Assembly (NCBI GenBank): GCA_944389455.1
Contig: CALXMK010000004.1
Span: 1-64,000 of the forward strand
Length of the DNA stretch: 64,000 bases
From: an uncultured Verrucomicrobiota bacterium
Lineage (GTDB): Bacteria > Verrucomicrobiota > Verrucomicrobiia > Limisphaerales > UBA1412
Direction: 5' to 3'
The notes beneath the pieces are model-generated. The model was not told where the DNA came from, did no database searches, and saw only the letters and a program-made list of their open reading frames with translations. Made by a program: the position numbers and the translations under genes. This document shows positions 54,901-62,587 of the stretch, in pieces (the stretch's first letter is position 1; the number at the start of each line of letters is the position of its first letter).

Positions 54901-57748
54901 AGTTGGTACTGCGACTGTGACAGCCGTTTATGGGGAAATTACCGGTACGTTGGAGGTAACAATTACCGAACAAGAACCGGCGATTTTGACTCATCGATAC
55001 AGTTTTGATACGGATATAACCGATTCGGTGGCAGGAGCCAATGGAACACTCTATGGAGCGGCTTCCGTAGCGGACGGTAAATTGATTTTACCGGGAGATA
55101 CCCTCAACTCAGATTCGGATGAAGCTGCACATGTTCGTCTGCCCTCGAATTTAATCAGTGAATGTGAATCCGTAACGATCGAGACATGGATGACGATCGA
55201 TGAGCTGCAAGGTTGGGGCCGTGTATTTGATTTTGGCAACAAGGAAGGTACAGCCGGAACCAAGTATATGTTCTTTGCTCCATATAATATGACTGTAAAT
55301 TCCAGTTCAGCCAATTTTGTCGTATCAGGACAGGGAGGAGCTGAACAGTGTCTTTACAGAGAAGGTTACTATATTCCCACAGGGGAAGAGGTTCATATAG
55401 CCATTACCGTGTTGGCGGATGGAAACTTAGGCCGTATGTATGTCAATGGAATCATGGTGGCCGAATCACTGGAGATCAGCAATAATCCTGCCAAGATTGG
55501 CCCTATGGAGTATTGCTATTTGGGTCGTTCCATGTATGCTGGGGATCCCATTTTCAAAGGTGTTTTGAATGAATTCCGTACTTGGAATGGAGCGATAAGC
55601 CCCTTGGGGATTGCAGTCAATACGGCTGTTGGACCCGATTCTCTCTTCGAGGGTGAATTAGGAGAGCTTACAGATATCCGTATAGTGGTGGATAATGAAA
55701 ATCCGCTGCCAGGCGAGGAAGTTGGATATGTAGTATATGCCGACTTTGAGAATCTGAAGAATGTTCCCTTCAATACAATGGATGGAGTTGTTGTTACCTG
55801 CGATAATCCAAATATCGATTTAGGTCTCTGGTCTTATAGTTCTCCGTTTGTTTTGAGTGGCAATTTGACTGTTACTTATGGCGATAAGGTGGTAGAAAAA
55901 CCGATTGCTATTAAAGATACTACTGTAGAATTGATGCATCGTTATTCATTTGATGATGGCGCTTATACTAATCCAGTGGACAGTGTCGGAGGAATGAATG
56001 GAGTTAATTATGGACTGGATATTCAGGATGGAAACCTGATTATGACAACTAATATTTACATAGAGCTGCCGCAGGGAATTCTTTCTGGTACAGAGGATGG
56101 ATCTATTACCTTCGAGACTTGGCTAGACTTGGAGGCGACAACAGTAGGTAATTGGGGAAGCTTAAATATAACCTTTGTGAATCAGGCAGATACAACCAGC
56201 AAATTGGGCTATTCTCTAGGCTTCCAGCCGGGTAAAGATGGAAATAGTCGGAACAATTCCAGCTGGGCGGTAGTCGAGATTGCAGAGGGAGACGCCGGCA
56301 GCGCATATTACAAGACAGAGACCTTTGGCAATAAGGGACTTCCCGGCAATGGGCTCAGCCACGTGGTCTGGACGATCGATACGTATTCCGAAGTGATGAA
56401 GCTCTATATCAACGGTCGATTTGAGAATCAGGTTGCCTATACCTTGGGAGTAGATAGAACCAAAGCAGTCTTTGAGAATTATATCGGATATCTGGGGTGT
56501 TCACGCAATGCAGTGGGAGTGGCCGGTAAGATGGCGGAATTCCGTATCTGGAAGGGAGTGATGCCTTCGGATCAGGTTGCTGCCAATTATATAGCAGGAC
56601 CGGATGTATTGGTAGACAGTACAGCCGAGTCGATTACACTGGAGGCCCCAGCGACGGTGATTGCAGGAGCTGCGACATTGGCGAATGTAAAGGTAGACTT
56701 TACCGATGCGCCGGCAGCGCTTTGTACGGATTCGCCGAAGGTACAATTGATTTCTTCGGATGAATCAATTTTGACAATCGACAGCAAGAAGCGTCTGGTG
56801 GGTGTAGCCGCCGGCACAGCGACTCTGACAGCAATCTATAATGAAGAATTGGAGACTTCGGTAGAAGTAGAAGTATTGCCGGAACAGTTTGGATTGCTGC
56901 ATCGTTATAGCTTCACCGATGGAGTGAAAGACTCGGTGGGAGTAGCAGATGGTTGGCTGGTAGGTCCGGATGCTATAGTAGCGGATGGAGAGCTGCAGCT
57001 GAATATGGGTTGGACCAATTATGCGGCAGAGGTACAGCATGCCTATGCTCAAATTCCGAACGGAGTTATCAGCGGACTCAAGTCAATGACATGGGAAGTC
57101 TGGTTTACTCCGGGAACCTATTTTGCTGATTGGAACCGTTTACTGGACTTTGGTTCTTGCAACAGTAGTGGTGATTCCGATGAGTATGTCTTTATCTCAA
57201 TCTATACGGGAGGAGCTAATCATCGTGTGGCGAGCCGTATCAATGGCAATGAGAGATTCTATACGGTGACGATGCCAGATCTGACTCGGAATTATGAAGG
57301 TCAGCAGCTGCATATGATCTATACCTACGGAGAAAACGGGGAAGTAACGGCCTATCTGAATGGAGAGGCCTTGGCTTCCACTGGGAACAATTATCTCTTG
57401 GGAGAGATATCGGATAATAATAACTACATTGGACGATCTGCGTATCTGACAGATCCGCCTATCAGCTATAGTATGACGGAATTCCGTATCTGGAATGGAG
57501 TAATGGATGCAGCCACGGCAGCCGCGAGCTATGCGGCGGGGCCGGATGCTTTGCCGGAACCAGCACCGGAAGAAGTTCCATTGTACTGGAGGATTGAGGA
57601 CGGAGTCCTGATTCTGGATTGGGAAGGAGGCTCACTGGAAGTTGCTGAATCGGCAGAAGGGCCGTGGATGGCAATTAATGTAGCAGCGCCGCTGAGTATC
57701 CCTCTGGACGAAGTATCGGGGAGCAGCTTCTACCGTGTAATTCGTTAA
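51956..57748 (+). CDS. Giant secreted LamG/Big_2 repeat protein
   Basis: About 1,930 residues from ATG 51956 (the GTG at 51941 is less likely), with a signal peptide ending near QIYGAE. Six concanavalin-like LamG domains each open with an HRYSF motif, at about residues 28, 365, 690, 1012, 1327 and 1648. They are separated by Big_2-like modules (VEITVTDE, LELTVTDE and similar ends). The last 55 residues (WRIEDGVLILDWEGGSLEVA to SSFYRVIR) form a C-terminal module frequent in Verrucomicrobia exported proteins. It is probably a surface glycan-binding or adhesive protein. Domains 2 and 3 are nearly identical in protein but diverged in DNA. It is flanked by 82-bp direct repeats. Confidence 0.88.
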   Translation: MNKKYIAAIAVILGVSSASQIYGAELVHRYSFPANSVWSPDGYYILEDSVGDADGRTYGSAYCSDIYDEFGNVIGSGLCLDGKGNTRSFTEGSFAALPANLISEYASYSVETWITGYGTNNWQRVFDFGSCGINEDGTIGDGKEYHTLIWRNNDGNMRADQRCEGVSDGQIGAGAALPVNDFVLHHVVYTLDGENHRLCIYVDGVLKGSGTATSDLTMFAGDMPNMWIGKSNFGADSYFHGAYDEFRIYKGALPFENVIANYAAGADTIGDPGSFSDFALSVDKTTLYVNERLEVDQSVKFSNVEAFDPSLYSVVTSSDPEVLSVINNNLVRAVAPGTATLTAEYNGHTATVEITVTDEVPELRLDHRYSFDTDANDSVGTAHGELRNGATVADGKLVLNPVSNASADAQYVKLPPGMMTPYMSATIEIWAQSDNQTSSYNWSRFWEFGNSNGGEDVFDGGTQVFNCTPRGDVILYSTLSTFYGMSSITSSGPVGGLNPAGRLVRGQEYHIVVVADGINKTLSVYCNGALINTVAADFAPMDIGYTYNNLIGRSNWAADPGLYGKINEMRIWNGAMSQEDVFASMASGPDQVIDPTVPALENITLTANKTTLYLNERLPISLQGEYADLGSVDIISVAEVSTSDPNVITVIKNDQVRAVGVGTAVITAEYNGQSSTLELTVTDELPELRLDHRYSFESDANDSVGTAHGELRNGATVSDGKLVLAPIDKTTANAQYVKLPPGIIAPYMSATIEMWGQIDNQSHDFNYARFWDFCSSNEGEDVFDGETQRLYLTPRGSTTLNSVYTSPYGEWSITAQGTIGGLDQGVESHIVVVADGVNQTLSMYRDGILIETIEAEVAPMDLGYTCNNLLGRSGFGHDPGLFGKINELRIWSGAMDINDVRINLAAGPDMLPDAIGELESITIALDGNVTSFVEEGVKAVTVYANYENLENVMLNLADVEISSSDEEVVVYDAEGGYLRAMGVGTATVTAVYGEITGTLEVTITEQEPAILTHRYSFDTDITDSVAGANGTLYGAASVADGKLILPGDTLNSDSDEAAHVRLPSNLISECESVTIETWMTIDELQGWGRVFDFGNKEGTAGTKYMFFAPYNMTVNSSSANFVVSGQGGAEQCLYREGYYIPTGEEVHIAITVLADGNLGRMYVNGIMVAESLEISNNPAKIGPMEYCYLGRSMYAGDPIFKGVLNEFRTWNGAISPLGIAVNTAVGPDSLFEGELGELTDIRIVVDNENPLPGEEVGYVVYADFENLKNVPFNTMDGVVVTCDNPNIDLGLWSYSSPFVLSGNLTVTYGDKVVEKPIAIKDTTVELMHRYSFDDGAYTNPVDSVGGMNGVNYGLDIQDGNLIMTTNIYIELPQGILSGTEDGSITFETWLDLEATTVGNWGSLNITFVNQADTTSKLGYSLGFQPGKDGNSRNNSSWAVVEIAEGDAGSAYYKTETFGNKGLPGNGLSHVVWTIDTYSEVMKLYINGRFENQVAYTLGVDRTKAVFENYIGYLGCSRNAVGVAGKMAEFRIWKGVMPSDQVAANYIAGPDVLVDSTAESITLEAPATVIAGAATLANVKVDFTDAPAALCTDSPKVQLISSDESILTIDSKKRLVGVAAGTATLTAIYNEELETSVEVEVLPEQFGLLHRYSFTDGVKDSVGVADGWLVGPDAIVADGELQLNMGWTNYAAEVQHAYAQIPNGVISGLKSMTWEVWFTPGTYFADWNRLLDFGSCNSSGDSDEYVFISIYTGGANHRVASRINGNERFYTVTMPDLTRNYEGQQLHMIYTYGENGEVTAYLNGEALASTGNNYLLGEISDNNNYIGRSAYLTDPPISYSMTEFRIWNGVMDAATAAASYAAGPDALPEPAPEEVPLYWRIEDGVLILDWEGGSLEVAESAEGPWMAINVAAPLSIPLDEVSGSSFYRVIR

Positions 57749-57761
57749 ACAAAGCATCGAA

Positions 57762-57843
57762 TAGAGCCGGTTTGAAGAAATCGGCTATTCGATAAGCTTC
57801 ATAAATTGCCGCTTTCTTTCCGAAGAGAGCGGCAATTTGTTTT
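57762..57843 (+). repeat. 82-bp double-hairpin repeat, right copy (terminator of the LamG gene)
   Basis: It begins 14 bases after the LamG stop. It has the same two hairpins and T run as 51623-51704, with A changed to C in the second loop. Here it sits correctly as a rho-independent tandem terminator. Confidence 0.92.
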
Positions 57844-57918
57844 CTATCCTTGCCAGGAAAGGGAAAAGAGAGATTTTTCTTGCTCTTGGCGAAAAATGAG
57901 AGTATTTTTACAGATGCT

Positions 57919-59268
57919 ATGAATCTATCTCGTAGATCGTTTTTGAAAACGGTGGGCGTTGCCGCAATTACTGCGCCGTTTTTCACTCGGAATCTGCTCT
58001 CCGCTGCTCCCAGCGAAAGGGTTAGATTTGCCGCTTTTGGTTCAGCCAATATGGCGCGTGCCGATATTAACTCTATTATCAGTCACCCAAATGTTGATTT
58101 TGTAGCCGTAGCCGATGTAGATGCAGGCTATTTAGCTGGTATTAAGAAAGATATGGCTCAAAAATTCCCGGCTTTGCGAGTTTACAGAGATTATCGTGAG
58201 CTGTTGGAAAAAGAGGATGATTTGGATTGTGTTTCAGTTTCTACGCCTGATCATTGTCATGCTGTTATGACGATGGCTGCTATGCGCAAGGGCCTCCATG
58301 TCTATTGCCAGAAACCGTTGACGCATGATATCTATGAGTCAAGAAAGATTGCTGAATATGCTAAGAAGCATAATCTGGTCAGCCAAATGGGAATTCAAAT
58401 TCAATCCAATGACGTTTATCGTACCGCGGTCAATATGATCCAGAACGGTTTGATTGGCAAGATCAAAGAGACCTATTCCTGGTGCGGAAACCGTCATTGG
58501 GGCTCAAATGATCCCAAACCGACAGGCAGCGATCCGGTGCCAAGTACATTAGATTGGGATTTATGGCTGAATACAGCAGCTGAACGTCCATTTGTAAAGG
58601 ATATCTACCATCCTTCCAATTGGCGTAAGGTTCAGGATTTCGGAACTGGTATTTTTGGAGATATGGGGTGTCATATCTTCGATCCGGTATTCAATGCTCT
58701 GAAATTAACTGCTCCGCTACAAATTCGTTCTGAGGGACCGGCTCCAGGGGATTATTTCTGGGGATTGAAGACGGAAATGCATTATCTCTTCCCGGGTACG
58801 GAGTATACAGAAGGGGACACTATCAAGGTCTATTGGTATGATGGTCCCGGAGAACGTCCGCCTAAAGAAATTACGGATTTGGTGCCCAATGTGCCGACTC
58901 TTGGTTCTATCTTTATTGGTACCAAGGGATTGATGGTATTGCCTCACATCGGATATCCGGTTGTGTATATGAAGGAGGGAGATAAATATGTTGAGTTCGA
59001 GGATGATGATCTGCTCCAGAAACTTTCTCTGCCTTCACTTAATCACTGGCATCAATTTGTGGATGCGGTTCGCGGGGTAGATAAGACGACTGCTTCATTC
59101 GATTATTCTGGTCCTTTGACCGAAGCTGTATTGTTAGGCAGTGTGGCTTGCAAGTTCCCACAGACCACAATGGAATGGGATGCCAAGTCGATGAAGTTTG
59201 ACAATAAAGAGGCTAATAAGCTGGTTCGCCGTAAATATCGTAAAGGCTGGGATGTCAAAGGTCTTTAG
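57919..59268 (+). CDS. Tat-exported Gfo/Idh/MocA-family oxidoreductase
   Basis: About 450 residues. The ATG at 57919 gives an N-terminal twin-arginine signal (NLSRRSFLKTVGVAAITAPFF); the ATG-less upstream frame from 57850 is not needed. The NAD(P)-binding fold follows (VRFAAFGSANMARADI, FVAVADVDAGYLAGIKKDM), then STPDHCHAVMTMAAMRKGLHVYCQKPLTHD, with the E/D-K-P motif appearing as QKPLTHD near residue 120, and GDMGCHIFDPVFNAL near residue 245. Such enzymes act on sugars or glycosides, and exported ones are abundant in PVC bacteria. It is followed by its own terminator. Confidence 0.9.
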   Translation: MNLSRRSFLKTVGVAAITAPFFTRNLLSAAPSERVRFAAFGSANMARADINSIISHPNVDFVAVADVDAGYLAGIKKDMAQKFPALRVYRDYRELLEKEDDLDCVSVSTPDHCHAVMTMAAMRKGLHVYCQKPLTHDIYESRKIAEYAKKHNLVSQMGIQIQSNDVYRTAVNMIQNGLIGKIKETYSWCGNRHWGSNDPKPTGSDPVPSTLDWDLWLNTAAERPFVKDIYHPSNWRKVQDFGTGIFGDMGCHIFDPVFNALKLTAPLQIRSEGPAPGDYFWGLKTEMHYLFPGTEYTEGDTIKVYWYDGPGERPPKEITDLVPNVPTLGSIFIGTKGLMVLPHIGYPVVYMKEGDKYVEFEDDDLLQKLSLPSLNHWHQFVDAVRGVDKTTASFDYSGPLTEAVLLGSVACKFPQTTMEWDAKSMKFDNKEANKLVRRKYRKGWDVKGL

Positions 59269-59319
59269 CACAATTTTCTAAATAGAGAAATTGCGTAAAG
59301 CAGTAAGATGTTATTATTC

Positions 59320-59366
59320 AAAGAGCCGGTCTTATGTGAAAACAGTCAGATCGGCTCTTTCTATTC
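59320..59366 (+). terminator. Rho-independent terminator of the oxidoreductase gene
   Basis: AAAGAGCCG (59320-59328) pairs with CGGCTCTTT (59352-59360) and a T/C-rich tract follows, about 50 bases after the stop codon. Confidence 0.75.
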
Positions 59367-59431
59367 TCTGACTTGTGGGATGAAAAGAGGATTTTGCCAA
59401 AGGAAGGAATAAAAAATTTAAGATAAAGTGT

Positions 59432-60379
59432 ATGAACAACTATCTGGGAGCAATTGAGATAGGAGGAACAAAAATTCAGATCGTTCTTGCGGATAATGAA
59501 GGCAAGATTTTGTATCATTTCCGTTTTCATGTTCGGCGCGCATTAGGAGCAGAGGGAATCTGGGAGCAGGTGTGGACTATTTTGAGAGAGTGGCGTCGTT
59601 CACATATTCCTATAGCGGGAATCGGAATTGGTTTTGGCGGTCCCGTAGATACCAGCAGCGGCAGGATTATCTGTTCACATCAAATACAGGGATGGGAGAA
59701 GATTGATCTTAAGGAGAGAATATTATCTCAGTTTGGAGAGACTTTGATCTGTATCGAAAATGATGCTAATACGGCGGCACTGGGGGAGGCGGTACGCGGA
59801 GCAGGATGCGGATATGAGAATGTTTTCTATGTAACTCTGGGGAGCGGAGTAGGTGGGGGGGCTGTGCAGAATGGTGAAATTTATCATGGGGCGCTGCCAG
59901 GTGAGGCTGAAATTGGTCATTTGCGTCTGGATAAAGGCGGTCGTACGGTCGAATCATCCTGTTCTGGTTGGGCGGTAGACCGTAAAATTCAGGAATTTAT
60001 TAAGAAATATCCACAAAGCCGTTTAGCCAAGCTTGCAGCCGAAGTGGCTTCAGAGTACGCGGTTCTTTTAAAACCCGCGATTGAGGAGGGAGATGCTGAT
60101 GCATGTCGAATTTTGGATGAAACGGTGGATGATATCTCCTTTGCACTTTCACATGTAACACATCTTTTTCATCCGCAGGTGGTTGTTTTGGGGGGAGGGC
60201 TTTCGTTGATGGGAGAATTACTGAGCAGCCGAGTCCGTATTCGGTTACCTAAGTATTTAATGGATTCATTTCATCCTGGTCCCACAATTCTTATGGGAAA
60301 GCTGGGTGAATTTGTGGTCCCTATAGGGGCTCTGGAGCTCATTAAGCGCAAATTAGCGGAATCTGGGGAAGTAAGGTGA
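59432..60379 (+). CDS. ROK-family sugar kinase/regulator without the zinc motif
   Basis: This 315-residue actin-fold kinase has the phosphate-1 loop GAIEIGGTKIQIVLAD at the start, GIGFGGPVDTSSG near residue 70, ENDANTAALGEA with the catalytic aspartate near residue 108, and TLGSGVGGGAV near residue 133. The H-x9-C-x-C-G-x2-G-C zinc site of typical ROK proteins is reduced to a single Cys in ESSCSGWAVD near residue 173. There is no DNA-binding N-terminus, so a hexokinase role is favoured. It is convergent with cinA, with 19 bases between the genes. Confidence 0.87.
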   Translation: MNNYLGAIEIGGTKIQIVLADNEGKILYHFRFHVRRALGAEGIWEQVWTILREWRRSHIPIAGIGIGFGGPVDTSSGRIICSHQIQGWEKIDLKERILSQFGETLICIENDANTAALGEAVRGAGCGYENVFYVTLGSGVGGGAVQNGEIYHGALPGEAEIGHLRLDKGGRTVESSCSGWAVDRKIQEFIKKYPQSRLAKLAAEVASEYAVLLKPAIEEGDADACRILDETVDDISFALSHVTHLFHPQVVVLGGGLSLMGELLSSRVRIRLPKYLMDSFHPGPTILMGKLGEFVVPIGALELIKRKLAESGEVR

Positions 60380-60398
60380 TAGTTTTTACTTATTTCTC

Positions 60399-61703
60399 TT
60401 AAGGGTTTAAAGAGTGAATAATTGTGCGCCGAAGCCAATCCAGGGCAAATTGAGAGACGTAAAACTTAAAACTCTCCCGTTCATAAGGACAATAAAGTCT
60501 TTGTGAAAAGGTACCCTCAGGAGTTGCAAGCCCAATATAGACGGTGCCAACCGGTTTTTCAGGAGTCCCTCCGCCCGGTCCTGCGATTCCGGTGATGGAG
60601 AGTGCATAGTCGAGATTCATCCGAGTACGCATTCCAGAAGCCATTTCAATGGAAGTTTGTTCGCTGACAGCTCCCCATTTTTCCAGTGTTTCGCTTTGAA
60701 CACCCAAAAGTTGGCGTTTAAAATCGTTAGAGTAAGTTACGCAGCTGCCCATAAAGACAGCGGAAGCTCCGGGGACATTAGTAAGACGGTGTGCTAGAAA
60801 ACCTCCGGTGCAACTTTCAGCGGTTCCAAGGGTTTTGTGATGTTGTGTTAGAAGTTGTATGAGCACTTCTTCTAATTTTTGGGTGCCGGTGCCGAAGATG
60901 ATTTCTCCAAGTTTTTCACGGGCAATTTGTTCTGCCTGTTTCAGAATTTCATCTGCTTTTTGGCCGGAAGCTTCCAAACGGAAATCGACTTCACCGACGC
61001 GTGCGCAATAGCCAATTTGGAGTCCCTCTTTAACAAGGTACTGAAGATGAGGGGCTACTATTTTTTCAATAGAAGATTCTCCGGTGCAGGCAGTACGAAG
61101 GTTTAATAATTTGTGAGCTGAAGCGAAGGGAAATTTTTTACGCAACAGAGGAATCACAGAGTTACGGAACATTGGATAGAGTTCGCGGGGAGGTCCAGGA
61201 AGCAAAATAATAAATGATTTTTGCTGATTTTTACGGAAGAGATTAGGGAAGAACTCAATAGCTAGTCCTGGTGCTGTACCGTAGTCATTGGGGATAATGA
61301 GTGCTCCTTCAGGATATTGGGCTTGTATTTCGCAGTTAAAAGGAATAGGAGTTCCTCGGCGAGAGAACATGTTTTGAATTCGTTCAATAGTTCCTGAATC
61401 AACCAGAAGCCGGCGGCCGAGGAGCTGGGCGATATCGTTGCGTGTGAGATCATCCGAAGTTGGACCAAGTCCTCCGGTAACGATAATTAAATCGGCACGA
61501 GAGAGTGATTCACGGACGGCGCCTGTAATGGAGAGATTGTCATCATTGATACAGAGCTGTCGATCAATGGTATAACCGAGTTCGTCAAGTTGGAGAGCGA
61601 GCCATTGATGATGGGTGTTCAGAACCCGGCCAAGCATTAGTTCACTGCCGGTATTAATGATTTCAATATGAATATTTTTGTTGTCGTTAGGGAGCGTATT
61701 CAT
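60399..61703 (-). CDS. cinA: CinA-family nicotinamide-nucleotide amidase / ADP-ribose pyrophosphatase
   Basis: 434 residues in the full two-domain form. The N-terminal MoaB-like domain has IEIINTGSELMLGRVLNTHHQWLA cut near residue 12, VTGGLGPTSDDLTRND near residue 75, and LLPGPPREL near residue 165. The C-terminal deamidase domain has LGTAESCTGGFLAHRLT near residue 290 and SITGIAGPGGGTPEKPVGTVYIG near residue 370. It recycles NMN in pyridine-nucleotide salvage. The ATG at 61703 has no Shine-Dalgarno. Two structured RNAs lie upstream on the same strand. Confidence 0.94.
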   Translation of the reverse strand: MNTLPNDNKNIHIEIINTGSELMLGRVLNTHHQWLALQLDELGYTIDRQLCINDDNLSITGAVRESLSRADLIIVTGGLGPTSDDLTRNDIAQLLGRRLLVDSGTIERIQNMFSRRGTPIPFNCEIQAQYPEGALIIPNDYGTAPGLAIEFFPNLFRKNQQKSFIILLPGPPRELYPMFRNSVIPLLRKKFPFASAHKLLNLRTACTGESSIEKIVAPHLQYLVKEGLQIGYCARVGEVDFRLEASGQKADEILKQAEQIAREKLGEIIFGTGTQKLEEVLIQLLTQHHKTLGTAESCTGGFLAHRLTNVPGASAVFMGSCVTYSNDFKRQLLGVQSETLEKWGAVSEQTSIEMASGMRTRMNLDYALSITGIAGPGGGTPEKPVGTVYIGLATPEGTFSQRLYCPYERESFKFYVSQFALDWLRRTIIHSLNP

Positions 61704-61903
61704 GCGAGTTCTGCGAGTATTCTAAAGGATCCTTAATAATTTATTAGGAATGTACTTTTCCCAGAGTCTTTCCCTTTTTCTGTTTTTTGAGCAAAGAGTG
61801 CTCAAAGAAGCTAAAGTATTTTAGTATGTGAAGAGTTTCCTGACAAGAGGGTGCATATGTGGAGTTTTTAGAAAAAAATTATTTGATGAAGTGAATAAAA
61901 AAG

Positions 61904-62098
61904 AGAAAAAAACCGGGCTCCTTAGATTAGGGGATAACCCAGGAGCCCGGGGAACTTACGAATTAAAACACACTCTTGTAGATCTCCGATAGGAATCCTC
62001 TCTGGCCATAGTGTGACTGGCTGAGAGAAAATATAAAAAAGTACCGCATCCACCAACAACCTCTACTCGCTGTTGATATAGACCCTGCGGCCTCTACA
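61904..62098 (-). ncRNA. Predicted structured small RNA, copy 1 (cinA-proximal)
   Basis: Read on the - strand, a transcript of about 195 nt would begin near 62098. It starts with the block AGGCCGCAGGGTCTAT, then can form a CCGCA/TGCGG stem enclosing a CAACA/TGTTG stem. A second hairpin closed by CTCTC/GAGAG follows, then a block of about 90 bases (61903-61993) nearly identical to copy 2, and a 10-bp terminator stem with a T run. TGTAGA near the 5' end can pair with TCTACA in the conserved block. Promoter-like boxes lie just upstream. I do not recognise the family; it is neither tRNA nor tmRNA. Confidence 0.7.
61905..61950 (-). terminator. Terminator of small RNA copy 1
   Basis: On the - strand CCGGGCTCCT pairs with AGGAGCCCGG around an 18-base loop and is followed by TTTTTTT. 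The same stem and loop recur in copy 2. Confidence 0.85.
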
Positions 62099-62105
62099 CA
62101 AAAAG

Positions 62106-62132
62106 GTTATACTTTTCTTTTGGAGAGTGCAA
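62106..62132 (-). promoter_or_regulatory. Promoter-like boxes of small RNA copy 1
   Basis: On the - strand TTGCAC (62132-62127) is followed after 15 bases by TATAAC (62111-62106). The heptamer ATTGCAC occurs at the same relative place upstream of copy 2, although the sequence around it differs. Confidence 0.5.
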
Positions 62133-62229
62133 TCTTTTTTTTAAATTTAATCTATTCATTATCTTTTATCTTAATTCCCTAAGCTTAGATGAATTATTTT
62201 TGTTTATAATAATTACAGAGGAAATAAAG

Positions 62230-62418
62230 AGAAAAAACCGGGCTCCTTAGATTAGGGGATAACCCAGGAGCCCGGGGAACTTACGAATTAAAACACACTT
62301 TTGTGGATTTCCGATAGGTCAACCTCGAACCGTTATGTGCCCCGACCCGAGGAAATTCTAAAACCGGTATCATATACAGCTCCACATTCTGTTAATGATA
62401 GACCTCCGGCCTTCATCC
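62230..62418 (-). ncRNA. Predicted structured small RNA, copy 2 (cinA-distal)
   Basis: This is the same layout as copy 1, displaced by about 325 bases. It begins with AGGCCGGAGGTCTAT. A CCGG/CCGG stem encloses ATCAT/ATGAT and ACAG/CTGT helices; a hairpin closed by CCTCG/CGAGG follows; then come the shared 3' block (62228-62318) and an identical terminator stem. Several helices differ in sequence from copy 1 yet remain paired, which supports selection on structure. There is no coding potential of note. The closing GGAT/ATCC pairing is weaker than in copy 1. Confidence 0.7.
62231..62275 (-). terminator. Terminator of small RNA copy 2
   Basis: The 10-bp stem and 18-base loop are identical to those of copy 1, followed on the - strand by TTTTTT. 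Confidence 0.85.
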
Positions 62419-62424
62419 GAGATA

Positions 62425-62452
62425 AGAATAACAGATTTTAGATTTGGTGCAA
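62425..62452 (-). promoter_or_regulatory. Promoter-like boxes of small RNA copy 2
   Basis: On the - strand TTGCAC (62452-62447) is followed after 16 bases by TATTCT (62430-62425). The -35-like ATTGCAC is shared with copy 1. Confidence 0.45.
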
Positions 62453-62587
62453 TACTTTTTTTTGTTTTTTGTGAAATTTTTTTAACTATGAATGGTTTTG
62501 CACAGGGAAGAGAGGAAATATGAAGTATATTGTGGCTTTAAGTTGACAAAGAAGAGAGTTTTTTTTTCAATAAGAAAGCAGTTATAG

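Noticed and set aside
62040-62098. T-box-like sequence (GGTGGATGCGGTAC) in small RNA copy 1
   Set aside because: The similarity to the T-box antiterminator is short, absent from copy 2, and no aminoacyl-tRNA synthetase or amino-acid gene follows.
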